Of a DNA stretch of 64,000 nucleotides, positions 40,697-49,248 are shown in pieces (within the stretch, counting starts at the first letter, position 1; every line of letters starts with the position of its first letter). A program made the position numbers and the translations under genes. The notes below the pieces were generated by a model. It saw only the letters and a list, made by a program, of their open reading frames with translations, made no database searches and was not told the origin of the DNA. Source of the stretch: Tritonibacter aquimaris (GTDB lineage Bacteria > Pseudomonadota > Alphaproteobacteria > Rhodobacterales > Rhodobacteraceae); contig NZ_WIXK01000003.1 of NCBI RefSeq assembly GCF_009617595.1, forward strand, positions 411,773 through 475,772, in the 5' to 3' direction.

Positions 40697-43071
40697 GCGT
40701 CGGCCGCCCCCTGCCCCATGATGCCGCCAAACTGCATGTGACCGGTGCGGCGCGCTATGTGGATGATGTTGCCATGCCGCGTGACTGCCTGCATCTGGCC
40801 TTTGGTCTCTCCACCGTCGCCCATGCCGACATCACTGCACTGGATCTTGCACCGGTACGTGCAGCCCCCGATGTGGTTCAGGTGCTGACCGCCGCAGATT
40901 TGCCGTTTGAAAATGACGTCTCCCCCGCCGCCCATGATGAGCCGCTTTTGGCCACGGGATCGGTGCAGTATCTGGGCCAGCCGCTGTTTCTGGTCATTGC
41001 CAAAAGCCACCGCGCCGCCCGTGTTGCCGCGCGTCTGGCACAGGTGGACTACGCTGAAAAACCCGCCATCTTGACGCTGGATCAGGCACTGGCGGCAGAC
41101 AGCCGTTTTGAAGAAGGTCCGCGGATCTGGTCGCGCGGCGACGCAGCAGCGGCCATTGCAGCCGCAGAGCATCAGCTCACCGGCACCATGGAGATCGGCG
41201 GGCAGGAGCATTTCTACCTTGAAGGTCAGGCCGCATTGGCGCTGCCGCAGGAAGATGGCGGCATGCATGTGCAGTCTTCGACCCAGCACCCCAGCGAGAT
41301 CCAGCATAAGGTGGCCCATGCCATTGGCCTGCCGATGCATGCGGTGCGGGTGGAAATCCGCCGGATGGGCGGCGGATTTGGCGGCAAGGAAAGCCAGGGC
41401 AATGCGCTCGCCGTGGCCTGCGCACTGGCGGCGCGCGCCACGGGTAAGCCCTGTAAAATGCGCTATGACCGCGATGATGACATGATGATCACCGGCAAAC
41501 GCCACGCCTTTCGCATCACTTATGAAGTGGGGTTTGATGCAGACGGCCGGATTAACGGCCTTGAGTTTACCCATCTGGTCAATTGTGGCTGGGCGCAGGA
41601 TCTGTCATTGCCGGTGGCCGATCGCGCCATGCTGCATTCCGATAATGCCTATTGGCTGGAACACATTCGCCTGACATCGCACCGGCTGAAAACCAACCTG
41701 CAAAGCGCCACCGCCTTTCGCGGCTTTGGTGGGCCGCAGGGCATGGTGGGCATTGAACGGGTGATGGATCACATCGCCCATGAATTGGGGCTTGATCCGG
41801 TTGAGCTGAGACGGCGTAATTATTATCCCGAAATGGGTACAGCCGCAGCAACCACAGGCTCTCAAGGGGGCTCTGCCCCCGGGCCTGCGGCCCTCCCCCG
41901 GAGTATTTCTAAAAAGGTGAAAGGATGCGTCACGCCCTATGGTATGGAGGTGCGTGATTTTGAGCTGGGGGCGATGACAGACAGCCTGTTAGAGCGTGCA
42001 GAATACAACACGCGCCGCGATGAGATTGCCCAGTGGAATGCAGCCCAGGAGCAAAACAGGGCCCATCTGCGCCGTGGGCTTGGGTTTTCTCCGGTGAAAT
42101 TTGGCATTTCCTTTACCCTGACCCATCTTAATCAGGCGGGCGCCTTGGTGCATGTCTATCAGGATGGCTCGATCCATCTGAACCATGGCGGCACCGAGAT
42201 GGGACAGGGCCTGTTTCAAAAGGTGGCACAGGTGGCGGCGCGCAGTTTTGGCGTCGATCTGGCGCAGGTGAAAATCACCGCAACCGACACCGCCAAAGTG
42301 CCCAATACCTCGGCCACTGCAGCTTCAAGCGGGTCTGATCTCAACGGTATGGCGGTGAAAATCGCCTGTGACACCATCCGCGACCGCATGGCTGAACATC
42401 TGGCGGCTGAGCATCAACTGGCCGCGTCAGACGTGCAGTTTGATCGGGGGCGCGTGCGCATCGGCGGCGAGGAAATCTCGTTTAACGCGGCAGCACAGCG
42501 TTGCTACACCGGCCGCGTTGGCCTGTCGGCCACCGGGTTTTACAAAACCCCGGATCTGGAGTGGGATCGCCTGCGCGGATGGGGGCGGCCGTTTTTCTAT
42601 TTCGCCTATGGTGCGGCCCTTACTGAGGTGGTGGTGGATCGGCTCACGGGGGAATACCGGATTTTGCGCGCGGATCTGTTGCATGATGCGGGCGCGTCAC
42701 TGAACCCGGCGCTCGATATTGGTCAGGTCGAAGGGGCCTATGTGCAGGGCGCGGGTTGGCTCACCACCGAAGAGCTGGTTTGGGATGCAGGCGGGCAGCT
42801 GCGCACCCATGCGCCCTCAACCTATAAAATCCCCGCCTGTTCTGATGCGCCAGAGGTGTTTAATGTGGCGCTTTGGCAGGGGCAAAACCGCGAAGACACG
42901 ATTTACCGTTCAAAAGCTGTGGGTGAGCCGCCGTTTATGCTGGGCATTTCCGCCTATCTGGCGCTGAGCGATGCGGTTGCACGCTTTGGTGCGGCCACCT
43001 ACCCGGCACTGAATGCCCCCGCCACCCCCGAAGAGGTCTGGCGCGCAATTCGCCAAGGGGGCGTATCATGA
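40693..43071 (+). CDS. xdhB: xanthine dehydrogenase molybdopterin-binding subunit
   Basis: 792 residues. Molybdopterin-domain motifs are intact: GGQEHFYLEGQAALA, RRMGGGFGGKESQ, TAFRGFGGPQGM, VHVYQDGSIHLNHGGTEMGQ and the active-site Glu region near KAVGEPPFMLG. It binds the Mo cofactor and oxidises the purine. At about residues 387-412 an in-frame copy of the dispersed repeat interrupts the sequence after YYPEMGTAAA. It overlaps xdhA and xdhC by ATGA at both ends. Confidence 0.95.
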   Translation: MSVGRPLPHDAAKLHVTGAARYVDDVAMPRDCLHLAFGLSTVAHADITALDLAPVRAAPDVVQVLTAADLPFENDVSPAAHDEPLLATGSVQYLGQPLFLVIAKSHRAARVAARLAQVDYAEKPAILTLDQALAADSRFEEGPRIWSRGDAAAAIAAAEHQLTGTMEIGGQEHFYLEGQAALALPQEDGGMHVQSSTQHPSEIQHKVAHAIGLPMHAVRVEIRRMGGGFGGKESQGNALAVACALAARATGKPCKMRYDRDDDMMITGKRHAFRITYEVGFDADGRINGLEFTHLVNCGWAQDLSLPVADRAMLHSDNAYWLEHIRLTSHRLKTNLQSATAFRGFGGPQGMVGIERVMDHIAHELGLDPVELRRRNYYPEMGTAAATTGSQGGSAPGPAALPRSISKKVKGCVTPYGMEVRDFELGAMTDSLLERAEYNTRRDEIAQWNAAQEQNRAHLRRGLGFSPVKFGISFTLTHLNQAGALVHVYQDGSIHLNHGGTEMGQGLFQKVAQVAARSFGVDLAQVKITATDTAKVPNTSATAASSGSDLNGMAVKIACDTIRDRMAEHLAAEHQLAASDVQFDRGRVRIGGEEISFNAAAQRCYTGRVGLSATGFYKTPDLEWDRLRGWGRPFFYFAYGAALTEVVVDRLTGEYRILRADLLHDAGASLNPALDIGQVEGAYVQGAGWLTTEELVWDAGGQLRTHAPSTYKIPACSDAPEVFNVALWQGQNREDTIYRSKAVGEPPFMLGISAYLALSDAVARFGAATYPALNAPATPEEVWRAIRQGGVS
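41866..41924. repeat. dispersed repeat, copy B, inside xdhB
   Basis: GGGGGC-TCT-GCCCCC hairpin, a second GC-rich imperfect dyad, then CCCGGAGTATTT and AAAAAGGTGAAAGG. It is the inverted counterpart of copy A and is read in frame as GGSAPGPAALPRSISKKVKG. Confidence 0.82.
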
Positions 43072-44045
43072 GCATCGATCTGGATCTGTTGCGCGAAAAA
43101 GTTGCGGCCCACGGCGTGGTCACCCGCGCGGTGATTGTTGACGTCAAAGGGTCAAGCCCGCGCGAGGTCGGGGCCGCCATGCTAGTCTGGGATGAGGGTC
43201 AAAAGCGCGTGCAATCAGGCACCATCGGTGGCGGCGCGCTGGAATATGAGCTGGCAGATCAAGCACATCGCCAGACCCAGCGCGCTTGCGTCATCCGACG
43301 CGCTTTGGGACCGGATTTGGGGCAATGCTGCGGGGGGCATGTCACTTTGGTCAGTGAACGCTTTGATGCCGCCATGATGAAGGCGCTCTCAGGCCCTATC
43401 ACCAGCCCTGTGGTTGCGCGCAATATCAACGGGTCCGATCAGATGCCCTTTGTGGTGAAACGGCTGCTCAGCGCGGCGCGCGCCAGGGGTGAAACGGTGC
43501 AGACCGCGCTGATGGATGGATGGCTCATTGAACCTGTCTACCAGCGCAAGCAGCCGTTGTGGATCTGGGGCGCAGGCCATGTGGGACGGGCGCTGGTGGA
43601 TGTGCTGGCACCATTGCCGGATCTCGACATCAGTTGGGTGGATACCACACAGGCACGCTTTCCCGCGGCCATTCCAGACCATGTCACCCAAATCATTGCT
43701 GAAAAACCCACCGTTTTGGTACCGCATGCGCCGCAAAATGCCTCACATCTGGTGCTGACCTATTCCCATGCGCTGGATCTGGCGCTATTGAGCGCCCTGC
43801 TTGCACATGGGTTTTACCAGGCCGGGGTCATTGGATCCGCCAGCAAATGGGCGCGGTTTCGCACCCGCCTTCTGGCGCTGGGGCACCCGGCTGAGACCAT
43901 CGCGCGCATCACCTGCCCGATCGGGGACCCCAGATTGGGCAAGCATCCGCAGCAGATCGCCATTGGGGTGGCGGCGGAACTATTGAAGACAAGCGCCAAG
44001 GCGCAACCGGCCACGGCCGAGGACACAGGGGACAGACGCGCGTGA
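43068..44045 (+). CDS. xdhC: xanthine dehydrogenase accessory protein XdhC
   Basis: 325 residues. XdhC binds sulfurated molybdenum cofactor and inserts it into XdhB. The N-terminal VIVDVKGSSPREVGAAMLVW, GTIGGGALEY and LGQCCGGHVTLV (with adjacent cysteines) and the C-terminal Rossmann-like domain (LWIWGAGHVGRALVDVL, GVIGSASKWARF) are all typical. Overlaps xdhB by ATGA and the ABC ATPase gene by GTGA, so purine oxidation and transport are translationally linked. Confidence 0.94.
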   Translation: MSIDLDLLREKVAAHGVVTRAVIVDVKGSSPREVGAAMLVWDEGQKRVQSGTIGGGALEYELADQAHRQTQRACVIRRALGPDLGQCCGGHVTLVSERFDAAMMKALSGPITSPVVARNINGSDQMPFVVKRLLSAARARGETVQTALMDGWLIEPVYQRKQPLWIWGAGHVGRALVDVLAPLPDLDISWVDTTQARFPAAIPDHVTQIIAEKPTVLVPHAPQNASHLVLTYSHALDLALLSALLAHGFYQAGVIGSASKWARFRTRLLALGHPAETIARITCPIGDPRLGKHPQQIAIGVAAELLKTSAKAQPATAEDTGDRRA

Positions 44046-45559
44046 GTGACGTATTGCTGAGCCTGCGGGGGCTGACCAAAGCCTACCCCGGCGTGGTGGC
44101 CAATGATCAGGTCTCTTTTGATATCAAAGCGGGCGAAGTGCATGCGCTTTTGGGTGAAAACGGCGCGGGTAAATCCACGCTGGTGAAAATGATCTACGGG
44201 CTGGTGAAACCCGACAGCGGTGAGATGCTGCTAAACGGCGCAGGCTTTGCCCCAGCCGAGCCGCGCGCCGCGCGCGCAGATGGCATTGCCATGGTGTTTC
44301 AGCATTTCTCGCTGTTTGACGCGCTGAATGTGGCGGAAAACATTGCGCTGGGGATGGAAAACCCACCCAAGATGCGTGATCTTGCGGGCCGCATTCGCGA
44401 CGTGTCCGAAACCTATGGGCTGCCGCTGGATCCCTATCGCACCGTCGGGGATCTTTCAGCCGGGGAACGCCAACGGGTTGAAATCATTCGCTGCCTTTTG
44501 CAAGATCCCAAGCTTTTGATCATGGATGAGCCCACTTCGGTGCTGACGCCACAAGAGGTTGAGATCCTGTTTCAGACCCTGCGCAAGCTGAAATCTGAAG
44601 GCACCTCGATCCTTTATATTTCCCACAAGCTCGAAGAGATCCGCACGCTGTGTGATCATGCCACCATTTTGCGACTGGGCAAAAACGTGGGCGAATGTGT
44701 GCCGCGTGACACCTCGGCCCGTGACATGGCTGAAATGATGGTGGGCACGGCGCTGAAAACACCGGAACGTGGAGCGCGTGAGTTTGGTGATATCCGGATT
44801 CAGCTTAGAAACCTGTCTTTGCCCGCGCCGTCAAACTTTGGCACCGCGCTGAAAGACATCACGCTGAATGTGCATCAGGGTGAAATTCTTGGCATTGGTG
44901 GCGTTGCAGGTAATGGTCAGGATGAACTGTTGATGGCCTTGTCTGGAGAGACCCTGTCGCCCCAAGATACCGTGGTTCTTGATGGTGTGGGCATTGGCAA
45001 TCTGGGGCCAACCGCACGGCGCAAAGTAAAGCTTCTCACCGCGCCCGAAGAGCGGCTGGGCCATGCAGCTGCGCCAGATATGAGCCTGATTGAAAACGCG
45101 CTTCTTACCGGATCTGTGCGCAAGAACCTGGAAACGCGCGGCATGATCAACTGGTCAGCGGCGCGCCGTTTTGCCGAGGATGTGATTGCGACTTTTGATG
45201 TGCGCACGCCGGGGCCAACCAATGCGGCGCGGTCATTGTCTGGCGGCAATCTGCAGAAATTTGTCATTGGCCGCGAGGTGTTGCAGGAGCCCGATGTTTT
45301 GGTGGTAAACCAACCCACCTGGGGTGTGGATGCCGCCGCCGCCGCTGCAATCCGGCAGGCATTGCTGGATCTGGCGGCCAAAGGCGCGGCCATAATCTGC
45401 ATCAGTCAGGATCTGGATGAGCTGATGGAAATCTCTGACACATTTGCCGCGCTGAATGAAGGGCGGCTGAGTGCTCCGCGCAGCACCGAGGGGCTGAGCG
45501 TTGATGAAATCGGCCTGATGATGGGCGGCGCGCATGGGATGGAGGTTGCCCATGTGTAA
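44042..45559 (+). CDS. ABC transporter ATP-binding protein, BMP/nucleoside type
   Basis: 505-residue fused double ATPase. The first half has Walker A GENGAGKST, signature LSAGERQRVEI and Walker B LLIMDEPTS. The second half has a degenerate Walker A (GVAGNGQDELL) and LSGGNLQKFVIGRE, as in sugar and nucleoside importers of the RbsA/YufO type. It starts with GTG overlapping the xdhC stop. With the permeases and the BMP protein downstream it most likely imports purine nucleosides or bases for the XDH encoded upstream. Confidence 0.93.
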   Translation: MSDVLLSLRGLTKAYPGVVANDQVSFDIKAGEVHALLGENGAGKSTLVKMIYGLVKPDSGEMLLNGAGFAPAEPRAARADGIAMVFQHFSLFDALNVAENIALGMENPPKMRDLAGRIRDVSETYGLPLDPYRTVGDLSAGERQRVEIIRCLLQDPKLLIMDEPTSVLTPQEVEILFQTLRKLKSEGTSILYISHKLEEIRTLCDHATILRLGKNVGECVPRDTSARDMAEMMVGTALKTPERGAREFGDIRIQLRNLSLPAPSNFGTALKDITLNVHQGEILGIGGVAGNGQDELLMALSGETLSPQDTVVLDGVGIGNLGPTARRKVKLLTAPEERLGHAAAPDMSLIENALLTGSVRKNLETRGMINWSAARRFAEDVIATFDVRTPGPTNAARSLSGGNLQKFVIGREVLQEPDVLVVNQPTWGVDAAAAAAIRQALLDLAAKGAAIICISQDLDELMEISDTFAALNEGRLSAPRSTEGLSVDEIGLMMGGAHGMEVAHV

Positions 45560-45591
45560 CGCCAGCCTGCGCCAAGGGGCCGCTGTTGGAT

Positions 45592-45625
45592 GCCTCCGGC
45601 GGGAGTATTTGAAAAAAGGTGAAAG
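45592..45625 (+). repeat. dispersed repeat, copy C
   Basis: GCCTCCGGCGGGAGTATTTG and the following AAAAAAGGTGAAAG lie in the gap between the ATPase and the first permease gene. This is the only sizeable gap in the otherwise overlapping purine operon. Confidence 0.75.
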
Positions 45626-45655
45626 TGCCGTGCGCAATGTGGCAGGGGTGAGCAA

Positions 45656-46738
45656 ATGATCCATCTTGAGAAACGACCCGAGCCGTCGCGTTTTTGGTCG
45701 CTGGCCACACCGGTGCTGGCGGTGCTGGCAACCATGGTGGCGGGCGGGCTGTTGTTTGCGGCCCTTGGCAAAGACCCGATCGAGGCCATTCGCACCATTT
45801 TCTGGGAGCCGCTTTTTGGTGAATTTGCCTTCTATTACCGGCCGCAGCTGTTGGTGAAAGGCGCGCCTCTGGTGCTGATTGCCATTGGGCTGTCGCTGGG
45901 GTTCAAGGCGGGCATCTGGAACATTGGCGCCGAGGGGCAATATATCATTGGCGCGCTGACGGGCGCGGGCGTGGGGCTTGCGTTTTACCCGCTGGAAAGC
46001 GTCTTTGTGTTCCCGCTGATGGTGATTGCGGGCGCTTTGGGCGGCTGGGCCTGGGCGATAATCCCGGCGCTGTTGAAGGTGCGCTTTGGCACCAATGAAA
46101 TTCTGGTGTCGCTGATGCTGGTCTATGTGGCCGAGCAGCTTCTGGCGTCGATGGCGCTGGGGCTTTTGAAAAACCCAGAAGGCTACGGCTTTCCTGGCAG
46201 CCGCAATCTGCAGCAATACCCCAGTGCCTATAACGCGGATCTGATTGAAGGCTCTGGCCTGCATTGGGGTGCGGCGGCGGCGCTGATTGCGGTGATTTTT
46301 GCCTATGTGCTGCTCAATCGGCATATGCGGGGCTTTCACATCCGCCTGATGGGTGATGCGCCCCGTGCGGCGCGGTTTGGCGGCGTGGCCCCGGCGCGTA
46401 TGGTATTGTTTTGCCTCGGGATCTCCGGCGCGCTCGCTGGGCTTGCGGGTTTGTTTGAAGTCTCGGGCCCTGCCGGTGTGGTGAATATCGATTTCAACGT
46501 GGGCTACGGGTTTACCGCCATTATTGTCGCCTTTCTCGGCCGTCTGCACCCGGTGGGCATCCTGCTGGCGGGGGCTTTGATGGCGCTCACATATATCGGC
46601 GGCGAAGGGGCGCAGGCCAGCCTGGGCCTGCCTGCTGCTGCCATTCAGGTGTTTCAGGGGATGTTGTTGTTTTTCCTCTTGGCCCTCGACCTTTTGACCA
46701 ATTTCCGCATCCGTCTGGGTGCCAATGAGGTGGCGTGA
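45656..46738 (+). CDS. BMP-type ABC transporter permease 1
   Basis: 360 residues, about eight to ten transmembrane helices, of the branched-chain/nucleoside permease superfamily. Conserved segments include GLSLGFKAGIWNIGAEGQYIIGAL, RFGTNEILVSLMLVY and GYGFTAIIVAFLGRLHP. It pairs with the next permease to form the channel of the putative purine importer. Its stop overlaps the next start (TGATG). Confidence 0.92.
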   Translation: MIHLEKRPEPSRFWSLATPVLAVLATMVAGGLLFAALGKDPIEAIRTIFWEPLFGEFAFYYRPQLLVKGAPLVLIAIGLSLGFKAGIWNIGAEGQYIIGALTGAGVGLAFYPLESVFVFPLMVIAGALGGWAWAIIPALLKVRFGTNEILVSLMLVYVAEQLLASMALGLLKNPEGYGFPGSRNLQQYPSAYNADLIEGSGLHWGAAAALIAVIFAYVLLNRHMRGFHIRLMGDAPRAARFGGVAPARMVLFCLGISGALAGLAGLFEVSGPAGVVNIDFNVGYGFTAIIVAFLGRLHPVGILLAGALMALTYIGGEGAQASLGLPAAAIQVFQGMLLFFLLALDLLTNFRIRLGANEVA

Positions 46739-47658
46739 TGGATCTTTCTGCAATTGACCCGGTACAGCTCATTGCCTTTCTGATGGTCGCAGCCACACCG
46801 GTGCTGCTGGCGGCCATCGGTGAGCTGGTGGTTGAGAAATCGGGGGTTTTGAACCTCGGCGTTGAAGGTATGATGATTACTGGCGCTATCGCAGGCTTTG
46901 CGATCACGGTTGAAAGCGGCTCCCCCACCGTGGGGTTTGTGGGCGCGGCCATTGCCGGTGCGCTCCTGTCGTGTCTTTTTGTGGTGCTGACGCAGTTTGC
47001 GCTGGCCAATCAGGTGGCCTCGGGGCTGTCGCTGACCCTGTTTGGGCTGGGGCTGTCGTCGCTGATGGGGCAGTCTTATGTGGGGGTAAAGCCGCCCGCG
47101 ATTGGCAAGGTTGATATCCCGCTGCTGTCTGACCTGCCGATTGTTGGCCCGATCCTGTTTAACCATGATCTGATGGTCTATTTTGGCATAGCGCTGGTGG
47201 CGCTGGTCTGGGCAGTGCTGAAATACAGCCGTGCCGGGCTGATCCTGCGCGCGGTGGGTGAAAGCCACGATGCGGCCCATGCGCTGGGATATAAGGTGGT
47301 GCGCATTCGCATTCTGGCGATCCTGTTTGGCGGTGCCTGTGCCGGGCTTGGCGGCGCCTATATCAGCCTCATTCGAGTGCCTCAATGGACCGAAGGGATG
47401 ACCGCGGGCGTGGGCTGGATTGCGCTGGCGCTGGTGGTGTTTGCCAGCTGGAAACCCTGGCGCGCGCTGCTGGGTGCCTATCTTTTTGGCGGTGTCACCG
47501 TGGTGCAGTTGAACCTGCAGGCAGCGGGCGTTGCCATCCCGGTCGAATATCTGGCAATGTCGCCCTATCTGATCACCATTGTGGTTCTGGTTATTCTTTC
47601 AGCGGACAAAAGCAGCGCGCCTGCTGCGCTTGGCCGTGCCTTTCATGCGTCGCGCTAA
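46738..47658 (+). CDS. BMP-type ABC transporter permease 2
   Basis: 306 residues with multiple transmembrane helices. GELVVEKSGVLNLGVEGMMITGA near the N-terminus is the signature of the second permease in these systems, and GAYISLIRVPQWTEGMTAG is typical downstream. ATG overlaps the preceding stop as TGATG; a GTG one codon upstream is an equivalent start. Confidence 0.92.
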   Translation: MDLSAIDPVQLIAFLMVAATPVLLAAIGELVVEKSGVLNLGVEGMMITGAIAGFAITVESGSPTVGFVGAAIAGALLSCLFVVLTQFALANQVASGLSLTLFGLGLSSLMGQSYVGVKPPAIGKVDIPLLSDLPIVGPILFNHDLMVYFGIALVALVWAVLKYSRAGLILRAVGESHDAAHALGYKVVRIRILAILFGGACAGLGGAYISLIRVPQWTEGMTAGVGWIALALVVFASWKPWRALLGAYLFGGVTVVQLNLQAAGVAIPVEYLAMSPYLITIVVLVILSADKSSAPAALGRAFHASR

Positions 47659-47711
47659 GCGGCGTGTTTTGCTGCCCTTCGGGGAAATAACAATAAACGG
47701 GGGATCCCTTG

Positions 47712-48785
47712 ATGAAATTGACTGCACTTCTCACAAGCGCCGCAATGGCGCTTGGCCTCGCGACCGCTGCGGTTGCGGATGATAAAACCAAAGTGGGCTT
47801 TGTCTATGTGGGCCCCGTCAATGATGGCGGCTGGACCCAGGGCCACGATCATGCGCGCCAGAAACTGGTGGAACATTTTGGCGACAAGGTGGAAACCACC
47901 TATGTGGAAAACGTCTCCGAAGGCCCCGATGCAGAGCGGGTGATCACCCAGATGGCACTGCAGGGCGCGGATCTGATCTTTACCACCTCTTTTGGCTTTA
48001 TGGATCCCACCATCAATGTGGCGAAGAAATTCCCCAAGGTGAAATTTGAACATGCCACCGGCTATAAACAGGCGGAAAACGTATCCAGCTATTCGGCGCG
48101 TTTTTATGAAGGTCGCGCGATCCAGGGCCATATCGCGGGCAAGATGACCAAGACCAACACCATTGGCTATATCGCCTCTGTGCCGATCCCCGAAGTGGTG
48201 CGTGGCATCAACTCCGCCTATCTCCACGCCAAAAAGGTAAACCCGGATGTCGAGTTCAAGATCATCTGGATCTATGAATGGATGAACCCCGCGAAAGAAG
48301 GCGACGCAGCCAAGGTTCTGATCGAACAGGGCGCGGATGTAATCCTGCAGCACACCGATTCCACCGCGCCTCTGGCGATTGCGGCGGAAAAAGGCGACGT
48401 GATCGGCTTTGGTCAGGCGTCGGACATGTATGAATATGCCGATGGTCCGCGCGTCAGCTCAATCATTGATGAATGGGCACCTTACTACATCGCCCGCACC
48501 CAGGCGGTTATCGATGGCAGCTGGACCTCGACCGCCACATGGGATGGCATTGGCGCGGGCATGGTTGGCATTGGTGAAATCACCGATCGCGTCCCTGCTG
48601 AGCTGAAAGCCGAAGCGCTGGCAATGAAAGCAGCGATTGCAGCAGGCGAATACCATCCGTTCACCGGCCCGGTGAAAAAGCAGGACGGCAGCGACTGGCT
48701 GGCAGAAGGCGAAGTGGCCGATGATGGCACGCTGGCTGGCATGAACTTCTACGTTGAAGGCCTGAACAGCGAAATCCCGCAATAA
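47712..48785 (+). CDS. BMP-family ABC transporter substrate-binding protein
   Basis: 357 residues. A signal peptide (MKLTALLTSAAMALGLATAAVA) is followed by the BMP fold (KVGFVYVGPVNDGGWTQGHD, NVSEGPDAERVI, LIFTTSFGFMDPTINVAKKFP). Members bind nucleosides, purines or related ligands. As last gene of the xdh-transporter operon it is expected to deliver hypoxanthine, xanthine or purine nucleosides. GGGGGA eight bases before the ATG. A strong terminator follows. Confidence 0.93.
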   Translation: MKLTALLTSAAMALGLATAAVADDKTKVGFVYVGPVNDGGWTQGHDHARQKLVEHFGDKVETTYVENVSEGPDAERVITQMALQGADLIFTTSFGFMDPTINVAKKFPKVKFEHATGYKQAENVSSYSARFYEGRAIQGHIAGKMTKTNTIGYIASVPIPEVVRGINSAYLHAKKVNPDVEFKIIWIYEWMNPAKEGDAAKVLIEQGADVILQHTDSTAPLAIAAEKGDVIGFGQASDMYEYADGPRVSSIIDEWAPYYIARTQAVIDGSWTSTATWDGIGAGMVGIGEITDRVPAELKAEALAMKAAIAAGEYHPFTGPVKKQDGSDWLAEGEVADDGTLAGMNFYVEGLNSEIPQ

Positions 48786-48809
48786 GCAGGTTTGTTATCT
48801 GATCTGAAA

Positions 48810-48838
48810 GCCCGCCTCCCCCTGAGGCGGGCTTTTTT
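48810..48838 (+). terminator. intrinsic terminator of the purine operon
   Basis: GCCCGCCTC-CCCCT-GAGGCGGGC, a perfect 9-bp stem followed by TTTTTT, begins 25 bases after the binding-protein stop. Confidence 0.93.
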
Positions 48839-48999
48839 GTGTTTGTTTTTGGGGTCAGGTTTTTACAGAGTATTTTGGGTGGGCATCTCGGGTGGTGCTT
48901 TTACAGGCTGGGCTTTGCTGCAACCGGGCATCTTTATGGCGCGATTTTTGACATAGGACCGCCCAGAACAGATCCGACCCATCACGCAACAGGCGCAGC

Positions 49000-49120
49000 G
49001 CTCCCGCCCGTCGCCGGATGCAGGCATCCGCTCCCGTTGGGCCTGGCTCGGCGCTGTGCGCCGAGCCAGGCCCAATGCCGCCAAGGGGTCTTTGCAAAAG
49101 ACACCTGCGGGAGCGGGAGC
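49000..49120. repeat. compact multi-hairpin (cloverleaf-like) element of unknown nature
   Basis: Outer GCTCCCGC arms (49000-49007) can pair with GCGGGAGC at 49107-49114 or 49113-49120. They enclose three hairpins: CGGATGC-AG-GCATCCG at 49015-49030, TTGGGCCTGGCTCGGCGC with a TGT loop and its perfect complement at 49037-49075, and GTCTTT-GCA-AAAGAC at 49088-49102. The 18-bp perfect stem is exceptional. The rest of the 48839-49248 gap shows no gene. It could be a structured RNA, an extragenic palindrome cluster or a transposon remnant. Confidence 0.7.
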
Positions 49121-49248
49121 CCTTACCTGCTGTGATCCACTTGCCCGGCGATCCCACGATCTTGCGCCCTGTCACGTCTCTGTGTCAGCGCGGTGCAGCT
49201 CTGATGTTTGATCTTCACTTGTTGCCCGCCCCATGCCAGTTTGCCGCC

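Noticed and set aside
45233..46753. 506-residue open frame antisense to the ABC ATPase and permease genes
   Set aside because: Composition is dominated by His, Arg, Gln and Ala as expected for a shadow frame, it spans two well-supported genes, and no start signal is present.
49018..49248. N-terminal extension of the aldo/keto reductase through the hairpin element
   Set aside because: The 77 extra residues are Pro/Arg-rich and unlike the family; the protein from the ATG at 49249 has the normal length.
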